Shown here: positions 54,874 to 63,725 of the stretch, in pieces | Position numbering within the stretch: the first letter of the stretch is position 1 | Layout of the letters: every line of letters begins with the position of its first letter | Assembly: GCF_017916505.1 (NCBI RefSeq) | Contig: NZ_JAFMSZ010000003.1 | Span: forward strand, 62,001-126,000 | From: Naasia sp. SYSU D00057 | GTDB lineage: Bacteria; Actinomycetota; Actinomycetes; Actinomycetales; Microbacteriaceae | DNA length: 64,000 nucleotides | Direction: 5' to 3' | The notes under the pieces: model-generated | The model's database searches: none | Told to the model about the DNA's origin: nothing | What the model saw: the letters and a program-made list of their open reading frames with translations, nothing else | Made by a program: the position numbers and the translations under genes

Positions 54874-55518
54874 ATGACCCGGATTCTCGTGATCGACAAC
54901 TACGACAGCTTCGTCTACACGCTCGACGGCTACCTGAAGCAGCTGGGCGCGGAGACCGACGTGGTGCGCAACGACGGCATCGCGGAGGGCGAGCTGAAGG
55001 ACCGGTTCGCCGAGTACGACGGCGTCCTCATCTCGCCCGGGCCTGGCAAGCCGGTCGACGCGGGCGTCTCCGTGGCGGCGGTCGGGGTCGCGCTCGAGCT
55101 CGAGAAGCCGCTGCTCGGCGTCTGCCTCGGGCACCAGGCGATCGCCGAGGCTCGGGGCGCCGTGGTGACGAACGCCGAGGAGCTCATGCACGGCAAGACG
55201 TCGTCCATCGAGCACGACGGCAGCTCCTTCTACGCTGGCGTGCCCCAGCCGTTCACCGCCACGCGATACCACTCGCTGGCCGTCGTCGACGGCACCGTGC
55301 CTGATGAGCTCGTCGTCACGTCCCGCACCGTCGGCGGGGTGATCATGGGCCTCCGCCACGTGGAGGCGCCCGTCTTCGGCGTGCAGTTCCACCCGGAGTC
55401 CGTCCTCACCGAGGGCGGCTACCGCATGCTCGGCAACTGGCTGGGCGTGGTCGGGCTGGCCGAGGCGCCGGAGCGCGCGAGGAGCCTCAACCCCCTGCTC
55501 ACCGCACACCGCGGCTGA
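54874..55518 (+). CDS. Glutamine amidotransferase, class I (TrpG/PabA-like)
   Basis: Protein of 214 residues: RILVIDNYDSFVYTL start, oxyanion SPGPGKP, nucleophile Cys84 in GVCLGHQAIAE, and the His-Glu pair in FGVQFHPESVLTEGG. It releases ammonia from glutamine for a synthase partner (anthranilate or aminodeoxychorismate), but no such partner is present; the gene is conserved between crgA and pknB in actinobacteria. Which pathway it serves cannot be told from this window. Confidence 0.9.
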   Translation: MTRILVIDNYDSFVYTLDGYLKQLGAETDVVRNDGIAEGELKDRFAEYDGVLISPGPGKPVDAGVSVAAVGVALELEKPLLGVCLGHQAIAEARGAVVTNAEELMHGKTSSIEHDGSSFYAGVPQPFTATRYHSLAVVDGTVPDELVVTSRTVGGVIMGLRHVEAPVFGVQFHPESVLTEGGYRMLGNWLGVVGLAEAPERARSLNPLLTAHRG

Positions 55519-55584
55519 TCAGGAGGGGCGATCGCCGTCCCGCGGACCGCCTGGCGGCGGTGCCCGCGCGTGCGGCCGCCGGCG

Positions 55585-57321
55585 TCAGCGCGCGTCGCAG
55601 TAGGTGATCGTGACCTCGGACCCCTGCGGCACCGTTCCCGGGGCCAGCGACTGCGCCACGACCTTGTCGGACGCCTCGCCGCAGTTCGTGGTCGACTCCA
55701 CGCTCACCCGCAGCAGCAGCTCCGGTCCCTCGAGCAGGCCGCGGGCGTCGGTGACCGTGAGGTTCCGCACGTCGGGCATCTCGACGAGTCCGTCGGAGAC
55801 GACGAGGTTCACCGTGGCGCCCTCGGCGATCTGGGTGCCGACGGCGGGATCCGCACGCAGGACGGCGCCCTCGGGGACCGTGGGGGAGTGCTCGCGGGTG
55901 ATCGTGCCCACGATGAACTTGGACTGCGTGACGAGGTCCTGCGCGGCGCTCTGCGACAGGCCGACCACGTTCGGCACGGCCGACTGGGTGGGCCCGCTCG
56001 ACACCCAGATGTCGATCTTGGTGTCGGGCGCCACGACGGTGCCCGGCTCGGGCTCCGTGCGGATCACCTGATCCGCGGCGTAGATGTTGCTCGGCTCGCT
56101 GTGCCGCACGGGAGCGAGGTCCATGTCGCGCAGCGATGCTGCCGCGTCGTCGTAGGCCCGACCGGCGAGATCCGGCACCTTCCGGGACAGATCGGTGGTC
56201 AGCGATGAGCTCGGCGTCAGGGTGAACACCCAGATGACGACCGCGATGACGATGACGGCGACGCTGACGATGCCCGCCCAGATCCACACCGCGGGCGGGC
56301 GCGTCTGTGTCCGAACCAGCGTGTCGTCGTCCGCGGCGAGCTGCTTGAGCGCGGGGTTGTCGGCGAGCGGGTCGCCGGTGTCCGCGAAGAGGTCGGTCTT
56401 CGGCTCCTGAGCGGGCAGACGCCGCGTCGGCATCGTGCCGGCGGCGGCCGCGTGCACGTCGTCGCGGAACTCGGCCGCGCTCTGGTAGCGCTCCGCCTTG
56501 TCCTTCGAGAGAGCGCGGAGCGTCACGGCGTCGAGGGCCTTCGAGACCTTCGCGTTGAACGAGCTCGGGCTCGGCGGCGCCTCGCTGACGTGCTGGTAGG
56601 CGACCGCGACCGGCGTGTCCCCGCGGAACGGGGCGCGGCCGGCGAGCATCTCGAACAGCACGACACCCGTCGAGTACAGGTCCGTACGGGCGTCGACGGT
56701 CTCGCCGCGGGCCTGCTCGGGCGAGAAGTACTGCGCGGTGCCGAGGATGGCGGTGGTCTGCGCGACCGTCGCGGAGGAGTCCGAGATCGCGCGGGCGATG
56801 CCGAAGTCCATCACCTTCACCTGGCCGGTGCGGGTGATCATGATGTTGCCCGGCTTGATGTCGCGGTGCACGACGCCGGCGCGGTGGGAGTACTCGAGGG
56901 CGGTGAGGATGCCGTCGATGATGTGCACGGCCTCGGCCGGCTCGAGCGGCCCCATCGCGATGATGTCCTTGAGGAGCTTGCCGTCGACGTACTCCATGAC
57001 GATGAACGGCTGGGCGCTCTCGACGCCGTGCGCGTCCCGCACCATCTCCTCACCGGCGTCGAAGACGCGGACGATCGTCGGGTGCGCCATCCGCGCGGCC
57101 GACTGCGCCTCCTGGCGGAAGCGGGTGCGGAAGGCGGGGTCGTTCGCGAGCGACGACTTCAGCAGCTTTATCGCGACCGTGCGGCCGAGCCGGTTGTCCG
57201 TGCCCAGGTACACGTCGGCCATGCCGCCGCGACCGAGGAGCGAGCCGAGCTGGTAGCGCCCGGCGAGCATCCGGCGCGTGTCCGGCTGGGGGCGGGCGGT
57301 GGGGCCGGTGGAGGTGGTCAC
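55585..57321 (-). CDS. pknB: Serine/threonine protein kinase PknB with three PASTA domains
   Basis: Protein of 578 residues. The kinase domain (residues 20-280) has the G-loop LGRGGMADVYLG, catalytic K52, HRDIKPGN and DFGIA. After a juxtamembrane linker with many prolines comes one helix (IWAGIVSVAVIVIAVVIWVF) and three extracellular PASTA repeats that sense lipid II or muropeptides (the mycobacterial enzyme has four). The last PASTA has two cysteines that may form a disulfide. GTG start overlaps the pknA stop. It controls growth and cell-wall synthesis. Confidence 0.95.
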   Translation of the reverse strand: MTTSTGPTARPQPDTRRMLAGRYQLGSLLGRGGMADVYLGTDNRLGRTVAIKLLKSSLANDPAFRTRFRQEAQSAARMAHPTIVRVFDAGEEMVRDAHGVESAQPFIVMEYVDGKLLKDIIAMGPLEPAEAVHIIDGILTALEYSHRAGVVHRDIKPGNIMITRTGQVKVMDFGIARAISDSSATVAQTTAILGTAQYFSPEQARGETVDARTDLYSTGVVLFEMLAGRAPFRGDTPVAVAYQHVSEAPPSPSSFNAKVSKALDAVTLRALSKDKAERYQSAAEFRDDVHAAAAGTMPTRRLPAQEPKTDLFADTGDPLADNPALKQLAADDDTLVRTQTRPPAVWIWAGIVSVAVIVIAVVIWVFTLTPSSSLTTDLSRKVPDLAGRAYDDAAASLRDMDLAPVRHSEPSNIYAADQVIRTEPEPGTVVAPDTKIDIWVSSGPTQSAVPNVVGLSQSAAQDLVTQSKFIVGTITREHSPTVPEGAVLRADPAVGTQIAEGATVNLVVSDGLVEMPDVRNLTVTDARGLLEGPELLLRVSVESTTNCGEASDKVVAQSLAPGTVPQGSEVTITYCDAR

Positions 57322-59090
57322 TGCGTCGGTTCCGGTGTGGGGGTGGGCTCGGGCTCGGGCTCGGGCTCGGGCGCGACGGCCTCGAAGGTCAGATTGCCCG
57401 ACGGTGCGGACGCCCGATCGCCGCAGTAGGCGACGTAGTTGACCGTGACGGTTCCCGCCTGGCTGGGCGTGACCTGGAGACTCGTGGATCCCGCGTTGGC
57501 CTGGCTCGCCTCGTTCAGGCCGCCGCCCGACACGTTCACGGTGTAGCCGCTGAGAGAGGTGCCGGCGGGGCACGCGCCGTAGCGGTCCCAGCTGATCGTC
57601 ACCGGATCGCCGACGTTCACCGTGGCGGAGCTCGACCGTGCCGTCGCGGGCGCCGGGATATCGGCCATCTCGCCGTAGTACGTCACGGTGACGGCGGTGC
57701 CCTTGGTGACGTTGCCCGACGGGTTGACGTCCGAGACGAGGCCGACCTGATCCTCGTTGGACGCCGCGTTGCCCTCGCGAAGCGTGACGCTCAGCCCGAG
57801 GCCCTCGAGCTCGGCCTGCACCTCGTCGACCGGCCGGTCGATGAACGCGGCTCGGTCGACCACGACCGTGTTGCTCGTCGGGGTGGCCGACGGTGTCGGG
57901 GTGGCCGACGCGGACGGCGTCGCCGAAGTGGGCGGGGCGGACGAGGGGTCCGCTGCTCCTCGCGGGTTGCTCAGGAGCCCGATCAGCATGGCGATGAACG
58001 CGATCACCAGGATCGAGACGAGCACGATGAGCGGGATCGTCCACGGGCTGCGCTTGTGCGGCTCCTCGTCCTCCAGCTCGTCGGTCGCCGTCGAGGCGCC
58101 GACCGCACCGGCCGCGCCAGCGCCCAGAGCACCGGCGGGCAGGATCGTCGTGGCGGCCGAGGTCGCGGCTCCCGCGCCGGCGGCGGGCAGCAGCTGGGTC
58201 GCGGCCTCCGTCGGGGGCAGCGAAGCACCGTGCGGAAGGATGCCGGGAACGGCGGCCGCGGCGGCGGCCACGTCACCCCGGCGCAGCGCCTGTGCGGCGC
58301 GGGCGAGGTTGGCGGCGGATGCGGGGCGATCCGACGGGCTCTTCGCGATGCACGCCATCACGAGGTTGCGGACGGGCGGCGGCACGGTGGGCGGCAGGTC
58401 CGGCGGTGTCTCGTTGATCTGGGCCATCGCGATCGCGACCTGCGACTCGCCCGTGAAGGGGCGACGGCCGGCGAGGGCCTCGTAGGCCACGATGCCGAGG
58501 GAGTAGATGTCCGTGGCGGGCGAGGCGGGGTGGCCGCTCGCCTGTTCCGGGGACAGGTACTGGACGGTGCCCATCACCTGGCCGGTGGCGGTCAGCGGCA
58601 CCTGGTCGGCGATGCGGGCGATGCCGAAGTCGGTGATCTTGACGCGGCCGTCCGGGGTGATGAGGAGGTTGCCCGGCTTGATGTCGCGGTGCACGAGGCC
58701 CGCGGCGTGCGCGGCCTGCAGTGCCGACGCGGTCTGCGCGACGATGTCGAGCACCCTGTCCGTGGGCAGCACGTGCTCGCGCTCGAGGATGGAGGAGAGC
58801 GCCTCACCGGGCACCAGCTCCATCACGAGGAAGGCGCTGCCCTCCTCCTCGCCGTAGTCGTAGACGTTGGCGATGCCCTCGTGGTTGACGAGGGCCGCGT
58901 GCCGGGCCTCGGCGCGGAATCGCTCGAGGAACCCCGGGTCGCCGAGGTACTCGTCCTTCAGGATCTTGATGGCGACAGTGCGCCCGATGACGAGGTCGGT
59001 CGCCTCCCACACCTCGCCCATGCCGCCGATGGCCACACGGCTCGAGAGCTGGTAGCGCCCGCCGAAGGTCAGGCCGCTCACAGGCCTCAT
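57318..59090 (-). CDS. pknA: Serine/threonine protein kinase PknA with extracellular tail
   Basis: Protein of 590 residues. Kinase domain (1-280): K42, HRD 134-136, DFG 154-156, all present. An Ala-rich linker (280-345) leads to one helix (WTIPLIVLVSILVIAFIAMLIGLL, about 349-372). Outside lies a Pro/Ser/Thr stretch, one PASTA-like repeat (about 410-475) and an Ig-like beta domain, then an EPEP repeat tail. Mycobacterial PknA lacks PASTA, so the sensing parts are split differently here. ATGA overlap with pbpA. It probably phosphorylates cell-division proteins. Confidence 0.94.
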   Translation of the reverse strand: MRPVSGLTFGGRYQLSSRVAIGGMGEVWEATDLVIGRTVAIKILKDEYLGDPGFLERFRAEARHAALVNHEGIANVYDYGEEEGSAFLVMELVPGEALSSILEREHVLPTDRVLDIVAQTASALQAAHAAGLVHRDIKPGNLLITPDGRVKITDFGIARIADQVPLTATGQVMGTVQYLSPEQASGHPASPATDIYSLGIVAYEALAGRRPFTGESQVAIAMAQINETPPDLPPTVPPPVRNLVMACIAKSPSDRPASAANLARAAQALRRGDVAAAAAAVPGILPHGASLPPTEAATQLLPAAGAGAATSAATTILPAGALGAGAAGAVGASTATDELEDEEPHKRSPWTIPLIVLVSILVIAFIAMLIGLLSNPRGAADPSSAPPTSATPSASATPTPSATPTSNTVVVDRAAFIDRPVDEVQAELEGLGLSVTLREGNAASNEDQVGLVSDVNPSGNVTKGTAVTVTYYGEMADIPAPATARSSSATVNVGDPVTISWDRYGACPAGTSLSGYTVNVSGGGLNEASQANAGSTSLQVTPSQAGTVTVNYVAYCGDRASAPSGNLTFEAVAPEPEPEPEPTPTPEPTQ

Positions 59091-60541
59091 CGATTCAGCA
59101 CCGCCTCAAACACCTGCCTCGCGATGGGCGCGGCGACCAGATTCCCGAATCCGGTCTGACCGAGCCCGCCCCCGTTCTCAACCACGACCGCGACGGCGAC
59201 CTCCGGGTTGTCCGCCGGCGCGAAGCCGGTGAACCACAGGGTGTACGGATCGTCTCCGCCGTTCTGCGCAGTTCCCGTCTTACCGGCCACGCTGATTCCG
59301 TCCATTCTTGCATTGCTGCCCGCGCCGTTCTCGACGTTCTGGACCATCATCTGAGTCAACGTTGCAGAGGTGTTACCACTGATCGGAGTCGAGAACTCCT
59401 CGGCCTGGAACTCCTGCTCGACGGTGAGGTCGGGCGACAGGATCTGGTCGATCAGCGTCGGCTTCATGACCGTGCCGCCGTTCGCGATGCCCGCCGACAC
59501 CATGGCCATCTGGAGGGGGGTCGCGCGGTCCTCGTACTGCCCGAATGCGGACAGCGCGAGCTGCGCGTCGTCGAGGCCGCGCGGGTAGCTGCTCGGCGTC
59601 ACCCGCATCGGGATGCTGAGGTCCTTGCCGAAGCCGAACCCGGTCGCCATGTCCGCGATCCGCTCCTCGCCGAGCTGCAGGCCGACCTCCGCGAAGATCG
59701 TGTTGCAGGACAGGCGGAGGCCGGTCGCGAGCGTCGCCGTCTCGCCCGGACCGCACGCGTCGCCGCCCGCGTTCGTGACGGTCGCGGTGCTGCCGGGCAG
59801 CGGGAAGCTGACAGGGTTTGGGAACTCGGAGTCGGGCGTGAACTGGCCGCTCTCGAGGGCCGCGGCCGAGACGATCAGCTTGAACGTCGACCCGGGCGGG
59901 TTGAGCGTGCCGCCGATGGCGCGGTTGGCCAGCGGCTGGACCGGGTCGTCGATGAGGGATTGATACGCCTGCTCGGCGGCCGCGCCGTCGTGCACCGAGA
60001 GCGTGTTCGGGTCGAAGCCGGGCTTCGAGACGAGGGCCAGGATGCGGCCGGTGGCCGGCTCGATCGCGACGATGGCGCCCTGCTGGTCGCCGAGCGCGTC
60101 GTAGGCCGCCTGCTGGACGACCGGGTCGAGCGTGAGCTCGACGGAGTCGCCCTGCTGCTTCTTCCCGGTGAAGATGCTGCCGATCTGGTCGAAGAACTGG
60201 CTGTTGGCGGTGCCGCTGAGCTCGTCGTTGAGCGCGCCCTCGACGCCGGTCGGCTCGCCGCCGATCGTGAGGTAGCCGGTGACCGAGGAGTAGAGGTCGC
60301 CGCCCGGATAGGTGCGCTGGTACTTGTAGATGTCGTCGGAGGGCACCGACTCGGCGATGGGCTGGCCGTCGACGAGGATCGACCCGCGCTGCGCCGAGTA
60401 GCTCTGGTAGAGCGTCCGCACGTTGCGGCTGTCGGCGCGCAGGTTGTCGACCTGGAACACCTGGATGACGCTCGTCGCCCCGAAGAGGATGCCGAACATC
60501 ACCACCACCAGGATGCTGATCCGCTTGAGCTCCCGGTTCAT
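59087..60541 (-). CDS. pbpA: Penicillin-binding protein 2 / PbpA-type transpeptidase
   Basis: Protein of 484 residues: one N-terminal helix (ISILVVVMFGILFGATSVIQVF), a small dimer domain, and a transpeptidase domain with the three motifs S218-T-F-K221, S278-C-N280 and KTGTAQ. It cross-links peptidoglycan and works with the glycosyltransferase RodA encoded upstream. ATG overlaps the rodA stop; longer frames read into that gene. Confidence 0.95.
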   Translation of the reverse strand: MNRELKRISILVVVMFGILFGATSVIQVFQVDNLRADSRNVRTLYQSYSAQRGSILVDGQPIAESVPSDDIYKYQRTYPGGDLYSSVTGYLTIGGEPTGVEGALNDELSGTANSQFFDQIGSIFTGKKQQGDSVELTLDPVVQQAAYDALGDQQGAIVAIEPATGRILALVSKPGFDPNTLSVHDGAAAEQAYQSLIDDPVQPLANRAIGGTLNPPGSTFKLIVSAAALESGQFTPDSEFPNPVSFPLPGSTATVTNAGGDACGPGETATLATGLRLSCNTIFAEVGLQLGEERIADMATGFGFGKDLSIPMRVTPSSYPRGLDDAQLALSAFGQYEDRATPLQMAMVSAGIANGGTVMKPTLIDQILSPDLTVEQEFQAEEFSTPISGNTSATLTQMMVQNVENGAGSNARMDGISVAGKTGTAQNGGDDPYTLWFTGFAPADNPEVAVAVVVENGGGLGQTGFGNLVAAPIARQVFEAVLNR

Positions 60542-61923
60542 ACGACGAGCCTCGGCTGGTTGCGGACGCTGTCGGAGATGCGCAGCAGGAGGGCGGCGAT
60601 GATCCAGTTCGCGACGAGGGACGATCCTCCCGCGGCGAGGAACGGCGTGGTGAGACCGGTGAGCGGGATGACGCGCATCACGCCGCCGATGACGATGAAG
60701 CACTGCAGGGCGAGCACGAACGACAGGCCGACCGCGAGCAGCTTGCCGAAGTCGTCCTGGCCGGCGAAGCCGATGCGGAAGCCGCGGCTGACGAGCAGGA
60801 GGTAGAGCGCGAGGATCGCGAACAGGCCGGTGAGGCCGAGCTCCTCGCCGAGCGTCGCGATGATGTAGTCGCTCTGCGCGACGGGCGTGACGTCGGGCAT
60901 CCCCTGGCCGAGCCCGGTGCCGGTCAGGCCGCCGTTCGCGAGGCCGAAGAGCCCCTGCACGAGCTGGTAGGAGCCGCCGTCGCTGTTGTAGATGTCGGGG
61001 TTGAACGCGTCGAGCCAGTTCATGAGCCGGCCGTTCACGTAGTCGAGCGTCTGGCTCGCGATGAGCGCGCCGCTCGCGAAGAGGATCAGGCCGAGCAGGA
61101 TCCAGCTGAATCGTCCGGTCGCCACGTAGATCATCACGAGGAACAGGCCGAAGTAGAGCAGGGCGGTGCCGAGGTCGCGCTGGAACACGATGACGCTCAT
61201 CGCGACGGCCCAGACGACGAGGATCGGGCCGAGGTCGCGGCCGCGCGGCAGCTGGAGGCCGAGGATGCGGCGGCCGACCATCGAGAGCGAGTCGCGGCGG
61301 CTGACGAGGTAGCCGGCGAAGAACACGGCGAGGGCGATCTTCGCGATCTCACCCGGTTGGAACGAGAACGGGCCGATGCTGATCCAGACCCGCGCGCCGT
61401 TGATGGTCTGGCCGATGCCGGGCAGCATCGGCAGCAGCAGGAGCAGCACCGCGACGAGCATCGCGAGGTACGTGTAGCGCTGCAGGACCCGGTGGTTGCG
61501 GACGAGGATGAGCACCGCGAGGGCACAGACGATCGCGACCGCGGTCCAGACGATCTGGCGCACCGCCACGGCGTCCCAGCCCTCGTCGCCGTACGCGACG
61601 TCGACCCGGTAGATGCCGGCGATCCCGATCCCGTTGAGCAGGGTCGCGATGGGCAGCACGAACGGGTCGGCCTCGCTCGCGGTGAAGCGCAGCACGAGGT
61701 GGACGGCGAGGGTCAGCAGCGAGAGCCCGGCGACGAGCACGATCAGCGAGGGCTGGATCGCCCCGGTCGCGCCCAGCTGGACGAGCACGATCGCGGACGC
61801 GTTGATCGCCCAGACCACGAGGAGCAGCGCGAGCTCGAGGTTGCGCATCCGGCGCGGCATGCGCATCGTGCGCACCTTCTCGGTGCGTCCGCGGGGAATC
61901 GTCCCGGTGGCGGTGTCGCTCAT
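60538..61923 (-). CDS. rodA: FtsW/RodA/SpoVE-family peptidoglycan glycosyltransferase
   Basis: Protein of 461 residues with 10-12 helices. Family motifs: ISIGPFSFQPGEIAKIALAVFFAGYL, DLGPILVVWAVAMSVIVFQRDLGTALLYFGLFLVMIY and GVMRVIPLTGLTTPFLAAGGSSLVANW. It polymerises glycan strands with PbpA. Placement between pstP and pbpA supports RodA rather than FtsW. ATGA overlaps at both ends. Confidence 0.95.
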   Translation of the reverse strand: MSDTATGTIPRGRTEKVRTMRMPRRMRNLELALLLVVWAINASAIVLVQLGATGAIQPSLIVLVAGLSLLTLAVHLVLRFTASEADPFVLPIATLLNGIGIAGIYRVDVAYGDEGWDAVAVRQIVWTAVAIVCALAVLILVRNHRVLQRYTYLAMLVAVLLLLLPMLPGIGQTINGARVWISIGPFSFQPGEIAKIALAVFFAGYLVSRRDSLSMVGRRILGLQLPRGRDLGPILVVWAVAMSVIVFQRDLGTALLYFGLFLVMIYVATGRFSWILLGLILFASGALIASQTLDYVNGRLMNWLDAFNPDIYNSDGGSYQLVQGLFGLANGGLTGTGLGQGMPDVTPVAQSDYIIATLGEELGLTGLFAILALYLLLVSRGFRIGFAGQDDFGKLLAVGLSFVLALQCFIVIGGVMRVIPLTGLTTPFLAAGGSSLVANWIIAALLLRISDSVRNQPRLVV

Positions 61924-63182
61924 CGCCCACTCCCGCTGCTGGCGACCGATTCGAGGTTCTCGACGATGGCGTCCGCCCGGTCGGCGCTGCCCGCCGTGAT
62001 CGTCGCCTCGACCTGCGCCTGATAGTAGGCGGGCAGGTCCGACACCTCGATGTCGGTGTCGCGGATGACGGACGAGAGCGGGAAGGGGCCGATCGAGGCC
62101 TGCACGCCCTGGTACACGGCGACGCGGCCGTTCGATTCGCCGATGTAGTACTGGTCCTGCGTCCAGCGGTAGCCGACGATCGCGGCGATGACGCCGGCGA
62201 GCAGCACGACGCCGACGCCGGCCAGCCAGATGATGCGGCGGCGCCGGGCACGCCGGCGGTCCTCGGCGAGCAGGTTCTCGAGGTAGTCGTCGTCGGCCTC
62301 GAGGTGCGTCTCGCGCGCGACCGCGGTCGCCTTGAGCGGGTGGAGGAGCAGGGTCGGCAGGCGCAGCCGCCGTCCGCCTTCGCCGTCGAACTCCAGGGGC
62401 CCCGCGGCGCTGCCGACCGTCACCGCGGCGTTGGGGGAGTCCGCCTCGGGGGTCTCCGGCTCGATGTCGGCGACGATCACGGTGACGTTGTCCGGCGCGC
62501 CCTGCTCGAGGGCCTCGCGAACCAGGCGGTCGGCCACGTCCGAGGGGCTCGCGTTGTCGCCCAGGATGGAGCGGATCCGCTCCTCCGACACGTAGCTGCT
62601 GAGGCCGTCCGAGCAGAGCAGCCAGCGGTCGCCCTTGACCGTCGTGACGATGCTGGTGTCGATCTCGGGCGCCTGGTCGATGTCGCCGAGCACTCGCATC
62701 AGGACGGAGCGGCGGGGGTGGATCAGCGCCTCCTCCGGCGTGATGCGGCCGCTGTCGACGAGGCGCTGGACGAAGGTGTGGTCGGTGGTGACCTGGGAGA
62801 GCTCGCCGTCCCGCAGCAGGTAGATGCGCGAGTCGCCGATGTGGGCGATCGCCATGCTGTCGCCGACGCGGATCATCGCGGACACCGTGGTGCCCATCCC
62901 GGTGAGCTCGGGGTGCTCGAAGACGGTCTCGGCGAGCAGCTGGTTCGCCGCGACGAGAGCGGACTGCAGCGCGAACTCGGCGTCCTGCGGCGACGAGTAC
63001 CGCGCGGTGTCGGTCTCGGCGATGCGGTTCACCGCGATGGCCGAGGCGACGTCACCGCCCGCGTGGCCGCCCATCCCGTCGGCGACGACGAAGAGCTGGG
63101 CCCCGGCGAAGCCGGAGTCCTGATTGTTGGAGCGCACCTTGCCGACGTGCGAGACCGCGGCTCCCAGTGTCTTCTGGACCAT
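61920..63182 (-). CDS. pstP: PP2C-type Ser/Thr protein phosphatase PstP
   Basis: Protein of 420 residues: PP2C domain (1-240) with metal-binding DGMGGHAGGD, HIGDSRIYLLRDG, LCSDGLSSYV and GAPDNVTVIV. Then comes a basic juxtamembrane part (RRRARRRR), one helix (IIWLAGVGVVLLAGVIAAIVGYRW) and an extracellular tail. It removes phosphate from PknA, PknB and their targets. The ATG overlaps no other gene; fhaB ends 9 bp before it. Confidence 0.95.
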   Translation of the reverse strand: MVQKTLGAAVSHVGKVRSNNQDSGFAGAQLFVVADGMGGHAGGDVASAIAVNRIAETDTARYSSPQDAEFALQSALVAANQLLAETVFEHPELTGMGTTVSAMIRVGDSMAIAHIGDSRIYLLRDGELSQVTTDHTFVQRLVDSGRITPEEALIHPRRSVLMRVLGDIDQAPEIDTSIVTTVKGDRWLLCSDGLSSYVSEERIRSILGDNASPSDVADRLVREALEQGAPDNVTVIVADIEPETPEADSPNAAVTVGSAAGPLEFDGEGGRRLRLPTLLLHPLKATAVARETHLEADDDYLENLLAEDRRRARRRRIIWLAGVGVVLLAGVIAAIVGYRWTQDQYYIGESNGRVAVYQGVQASIGPFPLSSVIRDTDIEVSDLPAYYQAQVEATITAGSADRADAIVENLESVASSGSGR

Positions 63183-63191
63183 CCGCGGGGG

Positions 63192-63725
63192 CTACCGTCG
63201 CAGCTCGAAGCTCGTCTGCCCGACCTTGACCGGAGTGTTCACCGGGACGGGGGTCGGTGCGGTGACGCGCTTGCCGTCGAGGAATGTTCCGTTGGTGGAG
63301 TCGAGGTCCTGGATGACCCACTCGTCGCCCCAGAGCAGCAGGCGGGCGTGGTGGGTGGAGGTGTAGTCGTCGAGGATCTGCAGCCCCGACTCGCTCGAGC
63401 GGCCGATGGTGAGCGGCTCGGTGCCGAGGGCGATGTCGGTGCCCGACTTCGGGCCCGACGTGATGACGAGCCGGCTCGCGGTGCGGGTCGTCGCCATCGG
63501 CTTCGACGCCCCCTGCGCCGGCATCGGCGGGCCTGTCGGCAGCGACTGGACGGCCGGCGGGGTCGCCACGGGTGGTGCGGGCGGCACGTAGGCGGGCTGC
63601 TCCTGCAGCCGCTTCACCCGGCTGCCGAAGAGATCGGAGCGCAGGGCGTAGACGATCGCGAACACGAACGCCCAGAGGATCGCGAGGAACGCGACGCGGA
63701 GGATGAGGAGGGTCAGTTCGCTCAT
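63192..63725 (-). CDS. fhaB: FHA-domain protein FhaB (FipA-interacting type)
   Basis: Protein of 177 residues: N-terminal membrane helix (LTLLILRVAFLAILWAFVFAIVYAL), a Pro-rich linker, and a C-terminal FHA domain with GRSSESGLQILDDYTSTHHARL and DLDSTNGTFLDGKRV, the phosphothreonine-binding residues. It recognises phosphorylated partners of PknA/PknB. Its ATG overlaps the fhaA stop (ATGA). Confidence 0.94.
   Translation of the reverse strand: MSELTLLILRVAFLAILWAFVFAIVYALRSDLFGSRVKRLQEQPAYVPPAPPVATPPAVQSLPTGPPMPAQGASKPMATTRTASRLVITSGPKSGTDIALGTEPLTIGRSSESGLQILDDYTSTHHARLLLWGDEWVIQDLDSTNGTFLDGKRVTAPTPVPVNTPVKVGQTSFELRR

Noticed and set aside
55546-55561. ACCGCC/GGCGGT hairpin between the amidotransferase and pknB
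   Set aside because: Six-pair stem in very GC-rich DNA; expected by chance.
57340-57372. GGCTCG tandem repeat in the end of pknA
   Set aside because: It is coding sequence for the EPEPEP tail rather than a CRISPR or regulatory repeat.
55585-58044. Extended 819-residue frame upstream of pknB
   Set aside because: The added N-terminal part overlaps pknA in another frame; the kinase begins at GTG 57321, coupled to the pknA stop.
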